Positions 1-12,565 of a stretch of DNA of 64,000 bases are shown here, piece after piece; the first letter of the stretch is position 1, and the number at the start of each line of letters is the position of its first letter. The translations under genes were made by a program, and so were the position numbers. The notes under the pieces were generated by a model. That model made no database searches and was not told the origin of the DNA. It saw nothing but the letters and a program-made list of their open reading frames with translations. Source of the DNA: Oscarella lobularis (taxonomy: Eukaryota; Porifera; Homoscleromorpha; Homosclerophorida; Oscarellidae); contig NC_089185.1 in assembly GCF_947507565.1 (NCBI RefSeq), forward strand, positions 806,001-870,000. The letters run 5' to 3'.

Positions 1-3000
1 CAAATCTAACGGGACACTCGTCGACGCACGTCGTGTTGCCGTCGAGTTCGATTAGCGTTTGCGTCTTGCATCGATCGCAGTCGGACGCCGACGGGCCCGT
101 GCAGCTCGCCGAATCGTCGCATTGCAAGTCGCATCGCTGGCACGTCGTCATCTCGTCGGGGTTGTAGTAGCCGGGCGAACACTCGGCGACGCAGAACGTG
201 TCGAAATCGAGAAGCGGCTTTTCGGAGGGACAGGCGGGAATGCACCGAGTCAACTAGAAAAGAGAGAGAAAAAAGGACTATGAGCTCGTAGGAAGGATAA
301 GCAGACGTGCATCACCGCTTCCACGCGAGATCGCGTAGGCCTCATCGGTGGACGAGTCGTAGTGCGAAGAGCGGCTGTCGTCGTCGTCGTCGGCGTCGAC
401 GTCGTCCGATTGCACGCCGTCTCGTTTCTCGTTTCGTTGCACTGAACGGTCGGCACGGTCGTCGGAAAACGCGTCGTCGTCGTCGTAGGCACTTGCGTCG
501 TGATCAATCGCGCCGACGTCGGTCGAACGCTGAGCGTGACGAGAATTCGTTCGCGGCTGTTGAAACAGCCGTTGCAGTCGGTGTCGGCGGGACCCGTGCA
601 GCCGCAACGGCGAGTCGCCAACGAGCAGTTGTTGCACTCCGGATGACAACGACTACACATCGTGCCGTCGGCGTAATGAGTGCCGACACTGCACGAGGGA
701 ACGCACGAGCCGTCTTCTACGAACTTGGCGCATTTTTGACAGACGAGGGGAAATTGCAGCCCCAAGTTGCTGCACTCGAGACAGCCATCCTGACAATGTC
801 GACACGCCTGAACAAAGCAAATATTTCAGCCTCGCGCTTTACAAAGACCGGTCAATTCCTACAGGAACGCTTTGTTGCAAGCCGGCTGTGACGGGTCCGT
901 CAAAGCGTCCACTCGGACAGGTAACACCACTTTCAACACACTGATACTCAGACTAGAAAAAAAAAACAGAAAGTAAGGCCACCAAAGTTTGGTGTTACTT
1001 ACGGCTTCGGGGTCCCAAATTTTCTGACATCGATCACAACCGCCAGGGCCTTGAACCGCTTTCGGTCCCGTACATCCAATAGGTAATCCCGTTGGCGGGT
1101 TGGGGTTGATTTCGCACGAAGAATTACACGGCAAGCAGGTCTTGTTGTCGGCGGCACCATAGAGGCCAACGGGACAAGGGAGAAGACATTCGCCCAAGTG
1201 AATACGATTTTTGCACTCGGAGCCGGGAGGTCCGTCACTAACGCAATCGCGACTAGTCTGGACGATAAAGAAACGGAGTCGTTTTATCGTCATCACCGAG
1301 GCGGCGAATTGTACGTACCGGTCCTTTGCAAAGACGTGCGCAGACATTTGGACACGGTCGACACGTTTTCCCGTCTCTGATTGAATGATAGGGATACTGA
1401 CTGCATCAAAAATCGACTTTTCTTGACTTACGGCGCCAAATTGCACTCGGACACGCAAATACGTATGCCGGTTGACAGTTCGTCGTAGGCAAAATTCTGG
1501 CAGTTTTGACATTGCTCGGGTCCCGCGCCCCAGCATCCACTGCATTCAACGTCGCAAATATTTCCCTGGGTGTCTAAGAAGAAATCTCTTATATTAGAGT
1601 GGATCTACTTACGACACGTGTTGGATAAACTTACGACACGTGTTGTTATCCTGATTGGCTCTGACAACTAGGGCTGACTCTGGATCTCGCAATATTTGCG
1701 TCCAATTGATAGAATCAATAAAACACAGACGATTGTTTCCGTCAATTGAAACGTTTCCTCGATCTATTCTCTCAAGAGAGGCCGTCTGAAGAGAAACCAA
1801 GTGAGCGTTGTCGTTGATGTAGAGAGACCAGCTGTTGACATAGGGTGTGAATCGTCCTCGAATGGCGCGCAATTTGGGTAGAAAGGAGAGATCAGTGAAC
1901 GCGGGGTCGTCGACATCTGTAATGGCTAGATAGCCGTTGATTGCCGTGACGTCAGCCAAGGCAGTGACCAAATCGTCAAACGTCAACGCCTCAATGCCGG
2001 CCAATGCATCGCTGAAAATAATAAGTGATTATAGAGTCCCCTGCCCCCTAGAATTTATACCCTGTAAAGGAGACTCGATCGATGTGAATGCTGCCTTCCA
2101 CAATGCTGCAACCCGCAAACGATGCGATGTTTCCTTTGTGAAGCACTGGTCCAACCTGTTCAACTCCCGCGCACTCTATATACAAAAAAAACAATGCAGA
2201 TATATTCTAAGCGTTTTCGTCGCTTACTCGTCGGTGGAACGCAAGGTGAACTGCAAAGTTCACACATCCCTGTTTTTTCATTGAACATGTCGACTTCGTT
2301 AATGATGGTATCTTCCTGGCAATCAGGACTGCACGACGGAACTGGTCTGTTGGGTTGCAGTAAGTGAGCTACGAAAAAAAAACATAGAATTTAAATCGTC
2401 GCTCATTGCTATATTTGGAGAGTGTACCCATACCAGGACATTCTGCCGGAGCGATGCAAAGACGAGTGCCGACGAAATCAAGTTCTGAAGGCTGACATCC
2501 AGCTCTGCAAGTCAAACCGTCACTGTCTTTAGAATTCTTGCACTCCTACACAGAGAGTGAACGCGTGTGAAAAAAAATCTCTGATTTATCAATCACTTCG
2601 CAAAATCTATCACTGGAAGGACCCACACAGCCGGCCGCACACTCCTCGTGACAACAGTCCAATACGCTCATGGCATTCGGCGCACATCGACTTGAGCACG
2701 ATGGTGGACATACAACTTTGGACACTAATCAAAAAGCCGTTTGCCCAAAGGAAATTGACACAGGACCACTCTGCAACTACGGGTGAATGAATCCTTACAG
2801 GGGCGTTGGCATACTCCTGGCGACCAACACCGACTGCCGTTACAAGAAGGGCACGGAGAACCTAAAATCAACAATTATCCCGCATTCTAAGAATATAAAA
2901 CGCCATTACATCCCGACGAATTCAAGCCGAAATTCGTCCCATTTCCCTCCAAGATATCGTCCCATCGAATCGTGTCGACGTAGCATAGTCGACTATTATT

Positions 3001-3558
3001 TCGGAATAGCGCCGCGCCTGTCGACACCTCGACGAGGGCGCCGAGATTCAATTCGACGAGAGCGGGATTGTCGATGACGGCAAGGGCGGCGGACGCGTTT
3101 TGCGACGACAATCGATCGACGAAAAGTCGCTCGCCGCGAACGAGTTTGAGCGAGGGCAAGTCGACTTTCGTCAGATCGGTCCGATAGACGAGAAGGTAGC
3201 CGCTTATCACTTCGATTGTGCTCAGGTTCAAACTGGCGGCGGCGTCGGCGGCGAGACCGACGAGCTCGACGTTTCCGTCGACGACGACACACCCATCGAG
3301 GCGAGTGCGGAGGCGAGCGAGGCGTTGGTCGGGCGTGGAGCCATGAAGACGGATCGTCGTGCCGTAGTTCGTGCCGCGACACGTTCGCGGCGCAACTAGA
3401 ATGCGGTAAAAAAACGTGGATGCCGCCTCCTTTGCCGCGACAGGAATGTCTAGCAACGCTCTTGTCTTACCTGATCGAACAGGAATGGCGAGTAGGCAAA
3501 AAAGAACAACAATAGGCGCTAGGGAAAAGCTCGATTCCCGTGTCCTTGTCCTAGGCAT
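1..3558 (-). CDS. EGFR/ErbB-like receptor ectodomain, partial (3' end beyond window)
   Basis: Cell-surface growth-factor receptor, 5' part only. The start chosen is the ATG at 3556-3558, because it opens a signal peptide with a hydrophobic stretch (SLAPIVVLFCLLAIPV); an upstream in-frame Met at 3633 would bury that signal. A receptor L domain follows (about 2890-3440; CRGTNYGTT start and LCYVDTIRWDDI end, both typical of EGFR L1). Cys-rich furin-like exons lie at about 2400-2880. A second L domain at 1609-2004 ends in LCFIDSINWTQI. A long second Cys-rich region runs from about 1600 to 1. L1-CR1-L2-CR2 is the ErbB order; insulin receptors have FnIII after L2. A Thr-rich mucin-like stretch interrupts CR2 near 380-500. 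Transmembrane and kinase parts would lie left of position 1 and are not seen, so a kinase-less receptor cannot be excluded. SHANK lies 115 bp upstream on the same strand. Confidence 0.82.
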
Positions 3559-3673
3559 TCTAGCAAAAAAGTGGCAATCGATACGCGTGAGGTAACCCGT
3601 ACGACCGTACCTAGAGGTGTGTAATGATGTCATGTGGTCATTAGATATGTCATATGCATAGAATAAATTTTGT

Positions 3674-6600
3674 TTAGTTATTAGATGTTCTTCCTGAATC
3701 GTTCCGCAGTTTCGCCATTGCGTTGCCCAACGTGAGCCGATGTCCCAGTCGTGCGACGCCCAACTCTTTCAGGTCGTCTTTCGACATGTCGACGAGATGG
3801 CGACCTTCGATTTCGTTCTCAACGAATGTCTTCGCGTACTCTTCCAAGCCCAGCGACCCAAGCCAATCCGAGACGTCACCAACCGTCCACTCGCTAAACG
3901 ACTTTCTTTCGAATCCTTTTCCGCCGCTCGTCTCAGTCGCGGCCGTCAATTGCGTGGCGGCACTATCGAAAGAAGACCATGACAACAAAATACACGCAAA
4001 CGTTACTTTCCATACCGTTTTGTTTCGGTGTTTTCGTTGTCGTCGAGAGAAGGCGGCGGCAATGACGGCACAGGCGGAGGCGGGCCCAATTCATCTTCTA
4101 GTAAAGGTGGCGGAGCTTCTGTTGGAATTGGAGGCGGCGGAGGTTCCGTTGGAATTGGAGGCAGTGGCGAAAAAGAGGCAACCGGCGGTGGCGGGGGTAG
4201 TGACGCAAGGTCGACGTTTTTCTCTTCTGCTTCGTTTTCAAACGTTACGACGGGTGGCGGCAAATCCGCAACGTCGAAAGCGAAATTCGTTTCCGTTTCC
4301 TCGTGGTCGTAAACAACGGGCGGCGGAAGGGTAGACACGTCGAAATCGGTCAATTCGTCGGCAACCGCAACGTCGCTCGACTCAAAATTGATTGGCGGCG
4401 GCGGAGGCACGACGATCTCTTCCTCCTCGCCTGAATGAGAGCCGACGTTGGCAGGCGGCGAAACGCGATGATTCTCGACGATTGGTAGAGGCGGTGGCGG
4501 CAGTGTCGATACGTCAATCTCGGCGGCTTCGATTCTGTTCGACGACGAGCCGACGATTAAAGAATTCAGTAGATCATCGTGAGGAGGCGGTAGAAAACTC
4601 GGAGGCTCCGCCTCGACATTAGACGGAGGAATAACTACAGTCGTCGTAGGACAGTTCTCTTGACTGGGACTAAGAAACGTCTCGACCGGTGGCGGCGAAT
4701 TAATGCCGACAATGTGAAGAGACGATTCTTCCTTTACGTCTTCCTCCCAACTGGGACTCTGTTCAGCGGCGAGCATCGCCATGTCGACCGGCGGCGGAAT
4801 AACGATATCGTCCCATCCGGTCCCCTTTCGGTCTTCTTCCTGTTCCGTATCATCTAAGCGAATGATGTCGCGATCCGCTGGAGCTTTCGATGGCGCGGCA
4901 GTCGCTGTGTGCGACTCGTCGGCGCCCCACAGAGCAATCGCTTTGTCGATGTCTTCTTCCACTGTCTGCTTCTCGACGATCGGAGGCGCCGCCGGCTCTC
5001 CAGTCGTCGGCGATTCGGAGATAGTCGACGCGGGAGGAGGAACCGCTTTTAAGACGGCCGACAAATCGAAACTTGCTTTCGGTTCCCGTTTCGGCGCGGC
5101 GTCCGAGCTTCGGCTTACGCGAGGCGGTCGCATTTGTCGTTTCGACGCCGCGTCGCTCAACGCTCGAAGACGCACGTCGGTGTCCTCCTCTCGACGTTGC
5201 CCTGTCGGCGACGGCAAGATTTTGGAAGTCGTCGACTCAGGCGAGGAAGCCGCCGGTGCCGCCGGTGCCACCACCGCCGTCGTTTCCATCAATTTCGCGG
5301 TTGTCATTCGCGCTTTACGCGCAGCGAGCGCTTGCCGAAGTTCTCCGCCGGCAAACGACGTCTCGTCTTCTGCCGTCGATTTTTCCTTCGCTTCGCCTTC
5401 CGATGACGCAGCGGCGGCCTTCGCTTCGACTCTCGCGCGCCGTTCCGAGGCAAGTTTCGCAATGGCCGCTATTGGATCCACCGTCTTTCGCGCCGCGGAA
5501 GCCGACAGAGATTTCGATCGAGGTCTCGCCGTTTTGGGACTGCCCATCTTCGATATGGCGGCAGCAAGTTGACTAGCCAAATCGCTGCCGCCGCCGGTGC
5601 TCGACTCTGACTCTTCCTGAGCCGATTCAGCGTTTTCGTAAATTGTCGACGAAGAAGCTATAGATAGGAAATTTAAACCACTCAGAAAACCCTATATATC
5701 GTTTTCGCTCACCGTATGTAGCGGTCGTCGTGGGATTTCGTTTGGGAAGCGGCGGCGGTGCACCCTTTAAAGCTACGAGAGAAAACGTTTACGAGCACAA
5801 CCGTTAGGAATGAATTTCACGCACTGAACGACTGCGATCGCAATCTCGGCGGCGTCGCAAGTCCGGGAAGAGGATCCTGCTGTCTCCCACGCGGCAAACC
5901 TGACGTCAGAATTTTCGCAAGCAATTCAGGCGACGGCGGCGTGTTCTTCCGAGCGAGCGACTTTCGTTCAATTGCCGGCGACGACGACGCTGACAACGAT
6001 TTCTCCGACTTGGCTGCCGCCATCGCTACCGGCGTCGTCGATTTCGCCGCCGCCGCCGCCGGTGCGCGTAGCGTGCCGTCGGTCACGGTCAACTTCACTT
6101 CGTCGACAACGGATTTGATCAATTTCACCAAGTCGGCGTGAGTTGCTTTCACGACTTTCTTGCCGTTGATCTTTTTTTATCAAAATAATAAATGACGAGG
6201 GAACTAGACTACGGAGATTTTTTTTCTAACTTCTAGAATGTAGTCGCCGATTTTGAGTCCGGCCTTCTGAGCCAGCCCGTCCGGATCCACGGTTCCGACG
6301 TACTGTAACGACGGGGTTTTTAATGTTGGTTTGAAATTCAATGTTGGTGACGACGCTGAACGGGCGACTTCAATACGAATGATACAATAGATTACGCATC
6401 TTACACTTAGCTCCTCGGACAGAAAACCCCAATCCGATATTTCCCTTTACCAACGTTATGATTCGCGTTTCCAACTGATTCAAAACACTGGCAGTGGCAC
6501 GATCTGGCTTAGGCGACGTAGATATCATCATATGACCTAAAATAAAGAAGACATCGAAAAGAAATTATAATTATTAGATTTCCTTTCTACCTGTTGACAC

Positions 6601-9272
6601 CATTTCCACGACGGCATTGCTCGGAAACCAACCCTGTCTCAATCCGACCCGTCCCTCCCAGAAACCTTCTTTACCAACAAAAAGAACTAAAAAAGATAAC
6701 GTGATGTAGTCAAGTTCTAAATCACAAATTTCCCCCCGCACTCACGTTCCACTTCGTCTCCGTCTTCGAAACTCAACTCGCTCTCGTCTTTCGCTACGTG
6801 ATTTCTCACGGCAATAAATCGCCGTCCCGCGACGGCTGGATACAATCGCACGTGCCGACCGTCTCCGTCGCCCTTTTCGCTCTCTTTGAACGATAGCAAC
6901 GTGTCGCCTTCTCTGGTCGAGGAACTGAACTTCACGTTACGCGGCAACGTTTTCGCCGTCGCCACGGGCGACGATTCCCGACTTTGATTCGTCTTCTTCA
7001 GTATCGATCTCGGCGACGCCGCCGCCGCCGCGACGGAAAACGACGACGTGCGACCGAGCGCTTCGTACGGATTGTTCCGCACGTGAATCCTCACCTCGTC
7101 CGTTGCAATCGTCGTCGCGTTGCCGCCGCCGCCGCCGCCGCCCGACGACGGCATCGTCTTCGCGCTGAACGACGATCGGCGTTGAACGGGCGAATGAACG
7201 GGCGACGACGGACTCGGCTTTACGTGACCGTTCGGCGGCTGCACCGTCGTCGCCGTCGCCGCCGTCCTCGTTGTCATGCGGGGTGACGAATTCACGGGAG
7301 AACCTGATGAAGTTACGTAGCGAGTGTTTTTCGTATCGGAACCGCCGCGTTTTTTTTTTACCTGAAGATGATTGAGCCAAAGCCGATGCGGCTAATAGAC
7401 TTGATTCGCTTACAGCTGATCGAAGAATGCGCGGGCGGTCGCTGCCGCCGCGATGATCAGACGACGGTACCAGTGGCGTGTTTGACGGTCGACGACGTCT
7501 GTTGTACGTCGGTTTGTCTCTAAAACGAACTAGAAAAGAGACCGAGAATACAATGAAAAACTGTATGGCGTTGATTGTCTCCGTACCGACGTCGGCTTCG
7601 ACGTGTTGTTCGATGAGACGAGCGATAGTGTAATTGGAGGAGATGACAGCAACCTTGATTGACAGGTTACAAGTAAGGAAAAACACGTGTGCGAGACGTT
7701 TGCCAATGCACCTGATATGCCGTCTGGTTGGAGTGGTTCAGAATCTCTTTATTCGCTCCGCGAAAGAGTAGAACCCGAACGCACGCTTCCTGGACGGCAA
7801 AAACAGTAAAAATCCCAGTTCATCACCAAAAGCTTTCCTAACACTTGACAAGGGAGAGTACTTTGTGTACACAGATACAATGCCTTCTCTAAGCCTATAC
7901 TCTTTCTCGCTGCAAACTTTGTACCTTAGAGGACTGGTGTACTCTAACAAGTCGTACCTGCTTGTTGATTGCAGCAATGTGCAGTGCCGTGTTGCCAGTT
8001 GAGTTCTGCGCGTCCATGTAGACTCCATAGAACAGAAGATGTTCCAAGTGCTTCAGAAGCCCCTTCTTGCAAACCTAGAAAACAAACAGCACTTCTCCTC
8101 CCCCCTGCCTGCAATAAACTCCTCGTCCTTCTCTCACGTGATGAATCTCCTGCCAGCCTTGAGCATCTTGTATCATTATTATTGATTGTTCCTTCAATAG
8201 AAGCTCGAAGCAATTTGGGTTGCTGCCAACGACGGCCGAACAATAGAGCGGCGTTAATCCTTTTTTGTCTCTGTAATTGAGTGAAGCCCCCAAGTCCAGC
8301 ATCACCTTGTTCAGAACACAAAATAGCCACGGAGGAGGAGATACAGACAACGACTCACCTCAATCGCACCAACGTTTCCCTCAATAGCCGCCTTATGCAT
8401 TGCCGTCTGTCCGTCCTTCGAACGGAAATCTAAATGAGCACCGCCTTCGATGAGCGTCAATAGAATCGTTTTCATCTGCTTCATGGGAGCCGTAGTAGCC
8501 AAAGCCAATGGAATGACTAAGTAGAACAAATTGCCTTTCTTTCTATAGTCTTGGTGTTTGTCGCACCTCCCGTTTCTTCGTCCATGTAATTCGGATCTAA
8601 GCCCTTTGCTAGGAGTTTTCGCGTTTTGTCCACGTTGCCCGTAGAAACGTGCTCCAAGAATTTCTTCTGATTCACCTTTTGAGATCGTTCGTCAGTTGGA
8701 ATCGCCAGACTTTTAAAAAAATCAATGAACGCACTTTCGTATTTATCTTGTGGCGGTGTTTCACGTCCAGAAACAAGCCGCTGTAATCTCTCCTTTTCTT
8801 CCTAAACTAAAAGAAAGAAAAAAAGATCGATAGATAAAGGCGAGAAAAAAACAAATCGCGCGTACTGCAGTACCTCCAACGAGACCGGTTCCCTAAGAGA
8901 GTACTCACACAAGAGTCGTTCCTCTTCGAGGAACTTTCCCGAACGTCCGTTAGCCGGTGGCAAAAAGAGCCCATAATTCATGGCGTCGCGGACGTCCTGG
9001 AGAAGAAAAGCGAGAATCCGGCGACAAATCTTTCTCACGTCGATCGCGCGCACGTACCTTCACGAGACGAGTGAGAACGATCTGTTTCGCCGTCCAAACG
9101 CTGCTATCCGACTCGAACTGGAGACATTTCTGCGCGAGAAAAAGCGCTGACATCGCGCGCGGGCGAGCGAGCGGGTCGCGACCTGGAGATTTTGTTCCGG
9201 TACGGAAATTCGAATGAGAATCGAACCGCCGACGGCGTCGTTCGTTGCGTCGATCGCTGCGGTCGAGGTCAT
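3674..9272 (-). CDS. SHANK: SHANK postsynaptic-type scaffold protein
   Basis: Multidomain cortical scaffold that links membrane proteins to actin in animals that have synapses. All SHANK modules appear in the canonical order. The start ATG is at 9270-9272. The N-terminal SPN/ubiquitin-like region follows (KCLQFES, then AMNYGLFLPPANGRSGKFLE at 8940-9000). Ankyrin repeats lie at about 7740-8640 (GGAHLDFRSKDGQTAMHKAA; GLTPLYCSAV; GWQEIHH). An SH3 is at about 6610-6840 (GFWEGRVG, GWFP). A PDZ is at about 6050-6480 with a textbook GLGF loop and GLKIGDYILE. A long proline-rich exon lies at 4003-5580, and a SAM domain at 3674-3988 ends the protein (EIEGRHLVDMSKDDLKELGV; GHRLTL). The first intron joins NLQ to KCLQF. 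Compared with vertebrate SHANK, the PDZ lacks the long beta2-beta3 insertion. The proline-rich exon contains PPINF, a match to the Homer-binding consensus PPxxF. Identity is secure; individual exon edges are approximate. Confidence 0.95.
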
Positions 9273-9816
9273 GGGATTCTCTATATCGTAAAAGGGAATG
9301 GCTGAGCGAGCAGGACGAGGTGCGACATCACGCGAAAGACGAGCCGTTCCTTTGCATGCGCGCAGGCACATGTTTGTAGTGCGTGTTGGGGCGGGACCGT
9401 CGGCACAACGGGCGTTCCGGGTTCGGTAGAAAAGCGCGTGTAGTGCGTAAAGCGTTCGTCACTTAGCGTACCGTGTATTTTTGGCGGTGCGTATCGCGTG
9501 TTAGAACCGCAACAAAAAGTGGAAAGGGGCTTCGTCGAGTTTTCGGCGCTCGTTCGAGCTCACCTCGTTCCCGCTAGAACGCCGATCGGTTTGGCGTCGT
9601 TCGTGATCCGACGTCGACGAGGCACTCGCGCTCTGTTCGAACGTAGGGCAGAATCGCTGCGCGGAGGGACTGCTTGCCTGGGAACGCCCCTTCGATGTGG
9701 AGATTCCGGCTTTTTCGCAGTGCCCGGATTTCAAAATGAATTGTAGGGATGCGCCTTTGGTCCTATTTTCAACCAATCTCTATCAAATACATAATTTCTG
9801 CGACGTCCACCTGCCT
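9273..9816. promoter_or_regulatory. Intergenic: SHANK 5' flank and sulfotransferase 3' flank
   Basis: About 540 bp between the SHANK start codon and the stop of the upstream same-strand sulfotransferase gene. Short ORFs occur on both strands, but none has a recognisable domain or splice support. The SHANK promoter presumably lies here. No TATA box or clear regulatory motif was identified. Confidence 0.4.
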
Positions 9817-10641
9817 TCAAAAAGCGAGCTCGTACAAGTCGCGCTCGTCGTCCATTCGACGTCGAATTTCATCAAAATTAGCCACTTTGTCGCAAAGTCG
9901 ACCCGGATTTTGCCGAACCGAGACAACGCCCACTTCGCACGGTTCCAAATGCAGATGAGAAAAGATCCTCGCCAATTCGTTGTCCTGATTCTCGACCAAG
10001 TCCTCGAAGCTGACAAACAGCTTGTCGACAGGACAGGCGTTCAACGCGCGCAAACTCGTCGACCAGCGTCGACGTTCGGTCGTCGCAAACTCGACGAAAC
10101 GATCCCAATCGACGTGCAGCGGTTTCGCTTTCCTTACTAGGGGATCGTCGGGAGCGCGAAACCACTCCTTCGTTCGAAAGGCGTTTTCCAATGAAACGAA
10201 CGTTTCGAGGAGACTGCGTCGATACAGGACAATGACTTTAGGTCGATTCATTGCGTCGATGAGAGACGGTAGCGCAATTCCCGTTCTCTCCAATTGCTCG
10301 TTGAAAATTTTGAATCCCGAATAGGCGACGAAGGGCCAAGCGTCGAAGGCGAACAGATTGCGAATTGTGAAGAGCGACGCTTGGATGTAGGTGAGAAGTC
10401 GCGACGGGTCTTTGGGAAGTGTCTTGGTTGCCTCCTCTTCGAGAAGTTCGCCTTGGATGCTTATTCTCGGGTGAAATGCTAGGGAATTTACGAGGAGAGT
10501 CGATCCTGATCGTCCCGAGCTCAGGACGAGCACCTTTCGACCTCTGAATCGACACCGACCAAAGAGAAAATCCCAGAAACGCTGAAAACTCGACACAGTG
10601 TACCAGTAGAGAAACATTCGCGTACGGGAGCCTCGAAGCAA
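9817..10641 (-). CDS. Sulfotransferase family protein
   Basis: Single-exon 274-residue protein with the PAPS-dependent sulfotransferase fold. The 5'-phosphosulfate-binding loop is SSGRSGSTLL (residues 41-50). A 3'-phosphate-binding-type segment follows at YRRSLLETFVSLENAF. The N-terminal 30 residues are rich in aromatic and hydrophobic residues (FLYWYTVSSFQRFWDFLF) and could be a signal anchor placing the enzyme in the Golgi, but this is weak. Substrate cannot be read from sequence; carbohydrate or Stf0-like acceptors are possible. It lacks introns, unlike its neighbours. The MRPS9 stop lies only 60 bp upstream on the same strand. Confidence 0.75.
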   Translation of the reverse strand: MLRGSRTRMFLYWYTVSSFQRFWDFLFGRCRFRGRKVLVLSSGRSGSTLLVNSLAFHPRISIQGELLEEEATKTLPKDPSRLLTYIQASLFTIRNLFAFDAWPFVAYSGFKIFNEQLERTGIALPSLIDAMNRPKVIVLYRRSLLETFVSLENAFRTKEWFRAPDDPLVRKAKPLHVDWDRFVEFATTERRRWSTSLRALNACPVDKLFVSFEDLVENQDNELARIFSHLHLEPCEVGVVSVRQNPGRLCDKVANFDEIRRRMDDERDLYELAF

Positions 10642-10700
10642 TCGTTGTCCCGTAAAATATTTATCAGATCATTCATTTACATTTACGCGTTAGTTGACAA

Positions 10701-12565
10701 TCAACGTTTCACCCTACAAAATATTATTTCAAAAATATAAAGATTAGAATTTCGCTCTTGTACCATGTGAATTTCTTTCTTGCTTTTTTCTGCCCTGCTT
10801 TCTTTCGTTCAACCATTCTCGGATCTCTGATAAGAAGACCCTCTACAAAAATAATATTAGCTGTGAACAAATGCGCTCCCAAATATAAACGTAACCTTTC
10901 TCTAAAATAGGACCGTAGGAATCAGAAAAGTTGAGTAATGCTCTGCTAATTCCATGTCGTAAGGCTCCAGTTTGGCCTAGAGTTGATTTTCATCATGCCT
11001 GCAGCTTGTAGATACATAATAGTTTACCTGACGGCCCTCCGCCTTCTATAACAGCCTTGACGTCATACATTAAAAGAGTGTTCGTCACGATGAAAGGATA
11101 CATCACTTGCTGCCTGCAGTACAGCTGATATTACAACACAAAATAACAATTTACTCTAAAAACAAACCGATCTTCGAGCCTTGTGAAGTAGTCAAGAAAT
11201 TGTGTGCCATTTATTTGAATTTGTCCGCAGCCTCTACTCACCCAAACTCGAGCTACTGAACATTTCCGCTTGCCTTTTTGGAAAAAAAGAGATATTGGAT
11301 TTGACCATTTAGAAATCTAAGCAATTACCGGTTCCATATGCTCGACCAAGATAGTCAACCTACAAATAAATGCCTTGGTATGAGACTGAGCTGCCTATTT
11401 TCACACTGTACCTTCTTTTCTTTCGCGTGATGACTAGGACGAGGAACTGCTTTCCGAAAATCACCAAAAAAATCTTTGAACTTGACGGAGTGCGGCAATG
11501 AAGCAATATAAGACAATCTCTTCAGAGCGACTTCATACTGCAAAAGACGTTACTGATATCTTTATTTGAACAGAGTGTAGTACTTGTTTCTCGCTTATAT
11601 TCTCGCCAAGTTTGCTCTCCAATTCCTCCTTAGTCAGCCAACGGCATGGGCCATCCTCGCTCGCCTCAAACGCACTCACGCTGTCAGTTTTGTTTTCTCT
11701 CTGGCTTGCTTTCTCAATTAGACTCTGCTGCTTATTGAGATCCTGAAAAAAACGCATCCCTCCTCACAACACTTCTAGACACAACAATCACCGTCCCATA
11801 CATAAATAAAATCTTGATAAGCGGGCGATCCAGTATAGAATCCTGCTGCTTTGGGTCGACCATCAGGACCAAACAAAGCTTCTATAGAGAAAAAATTGAT
11901 CCACAGCACAGGCAATGCGGTGTCAAAACCTTTTCTTTTAGGAAACACTTCAAAAGGATGCTAAAGCAATATAATTTAATTTAATATTCTGAGAGGACAG
12001 TGACGTTACGCTTGCCTTCATTGTAGGCCTAGCATCCTTGGCATACAAACTGGTAGGCAATAGATACTTAATTGCATCCTAGTTTCTCATTGCAAAGTGC
12101 TGAATGCTAAACCAGAAGTCGACTTACTTCAAGTTCTTTGTCAGTCATCAAATCTGGATTAATGCCCATCATTTTAGCGAGTCGTCGACGACCTTGGTAG
12201 TAAAATTCGACTTCTCTCCTCATAAATTCGTCTGGTAGAAGACACAACGAATGCATGCACGATCGTACTACACAAATGGTTTTTCTTACTGCTCGCTAAG
12301 AGCAGGTCCCGTTGGAGACGATCGTCTAGTGTCGGTTTTTGCGCCTGCACGAGTATCAATCAGGTCGAAAAATCGAATTCCGTAAAGACTTCCGTACGTC
12401 TGGCTTGTTCTCGGCGCTCGTTGACGATTCGTCTTCTCGCAAACGGCTGAAACGTCGTACGCTTTTCGAAAAAACCGTTGAAAACTTCAGTGCTTCGCGC
12501 AGACCCGTGGAAAAATTGCAGACTAATGACGGAGAAGACGAGAATACGCGAAGAAACACTGGCAT
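10701..12565 (-). CDS. MRPS9: Mitochondrial small ribosomal subunit protein uS9m
   Basis: Component of the mitochondrial 28S subunit. The start ATG at 12563-12565 opens a Ser/Arg-rich presequence typical of mitochondrial import. A 53-nt intron (GTACGG...GTGCAG) then joins ENKPD to AQKPTLDDRL. Later exons show GRRRLAKMMGINPDLM, FPKRKEALFGPDGRP, CRWLTKEELESKLGENI (human: SRWLIKEELEEML), then the uS9 core MYPFIVTN, GGGPSGQTGALRHGISRALL and RDPRMVERKKAGQKKARKKF. Read straight through, the last large exon would end in an unrelated hydrophobic tail. A 50-nt GT-AG intron instead joins FTW to a 13-nt final exon giving WVKR-stop. This restores the basic C-terminus that reaches the ribosomal P site in uS9 proteins. 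About ten exons. Confidence 0.9.

Noticed and set aside
4028-5576. Gly- or Ser-rich plus-strand ORFs opposite SHANK
   Set aside because: They are reverse-strand shadows of the SHANK proline-rich exon.
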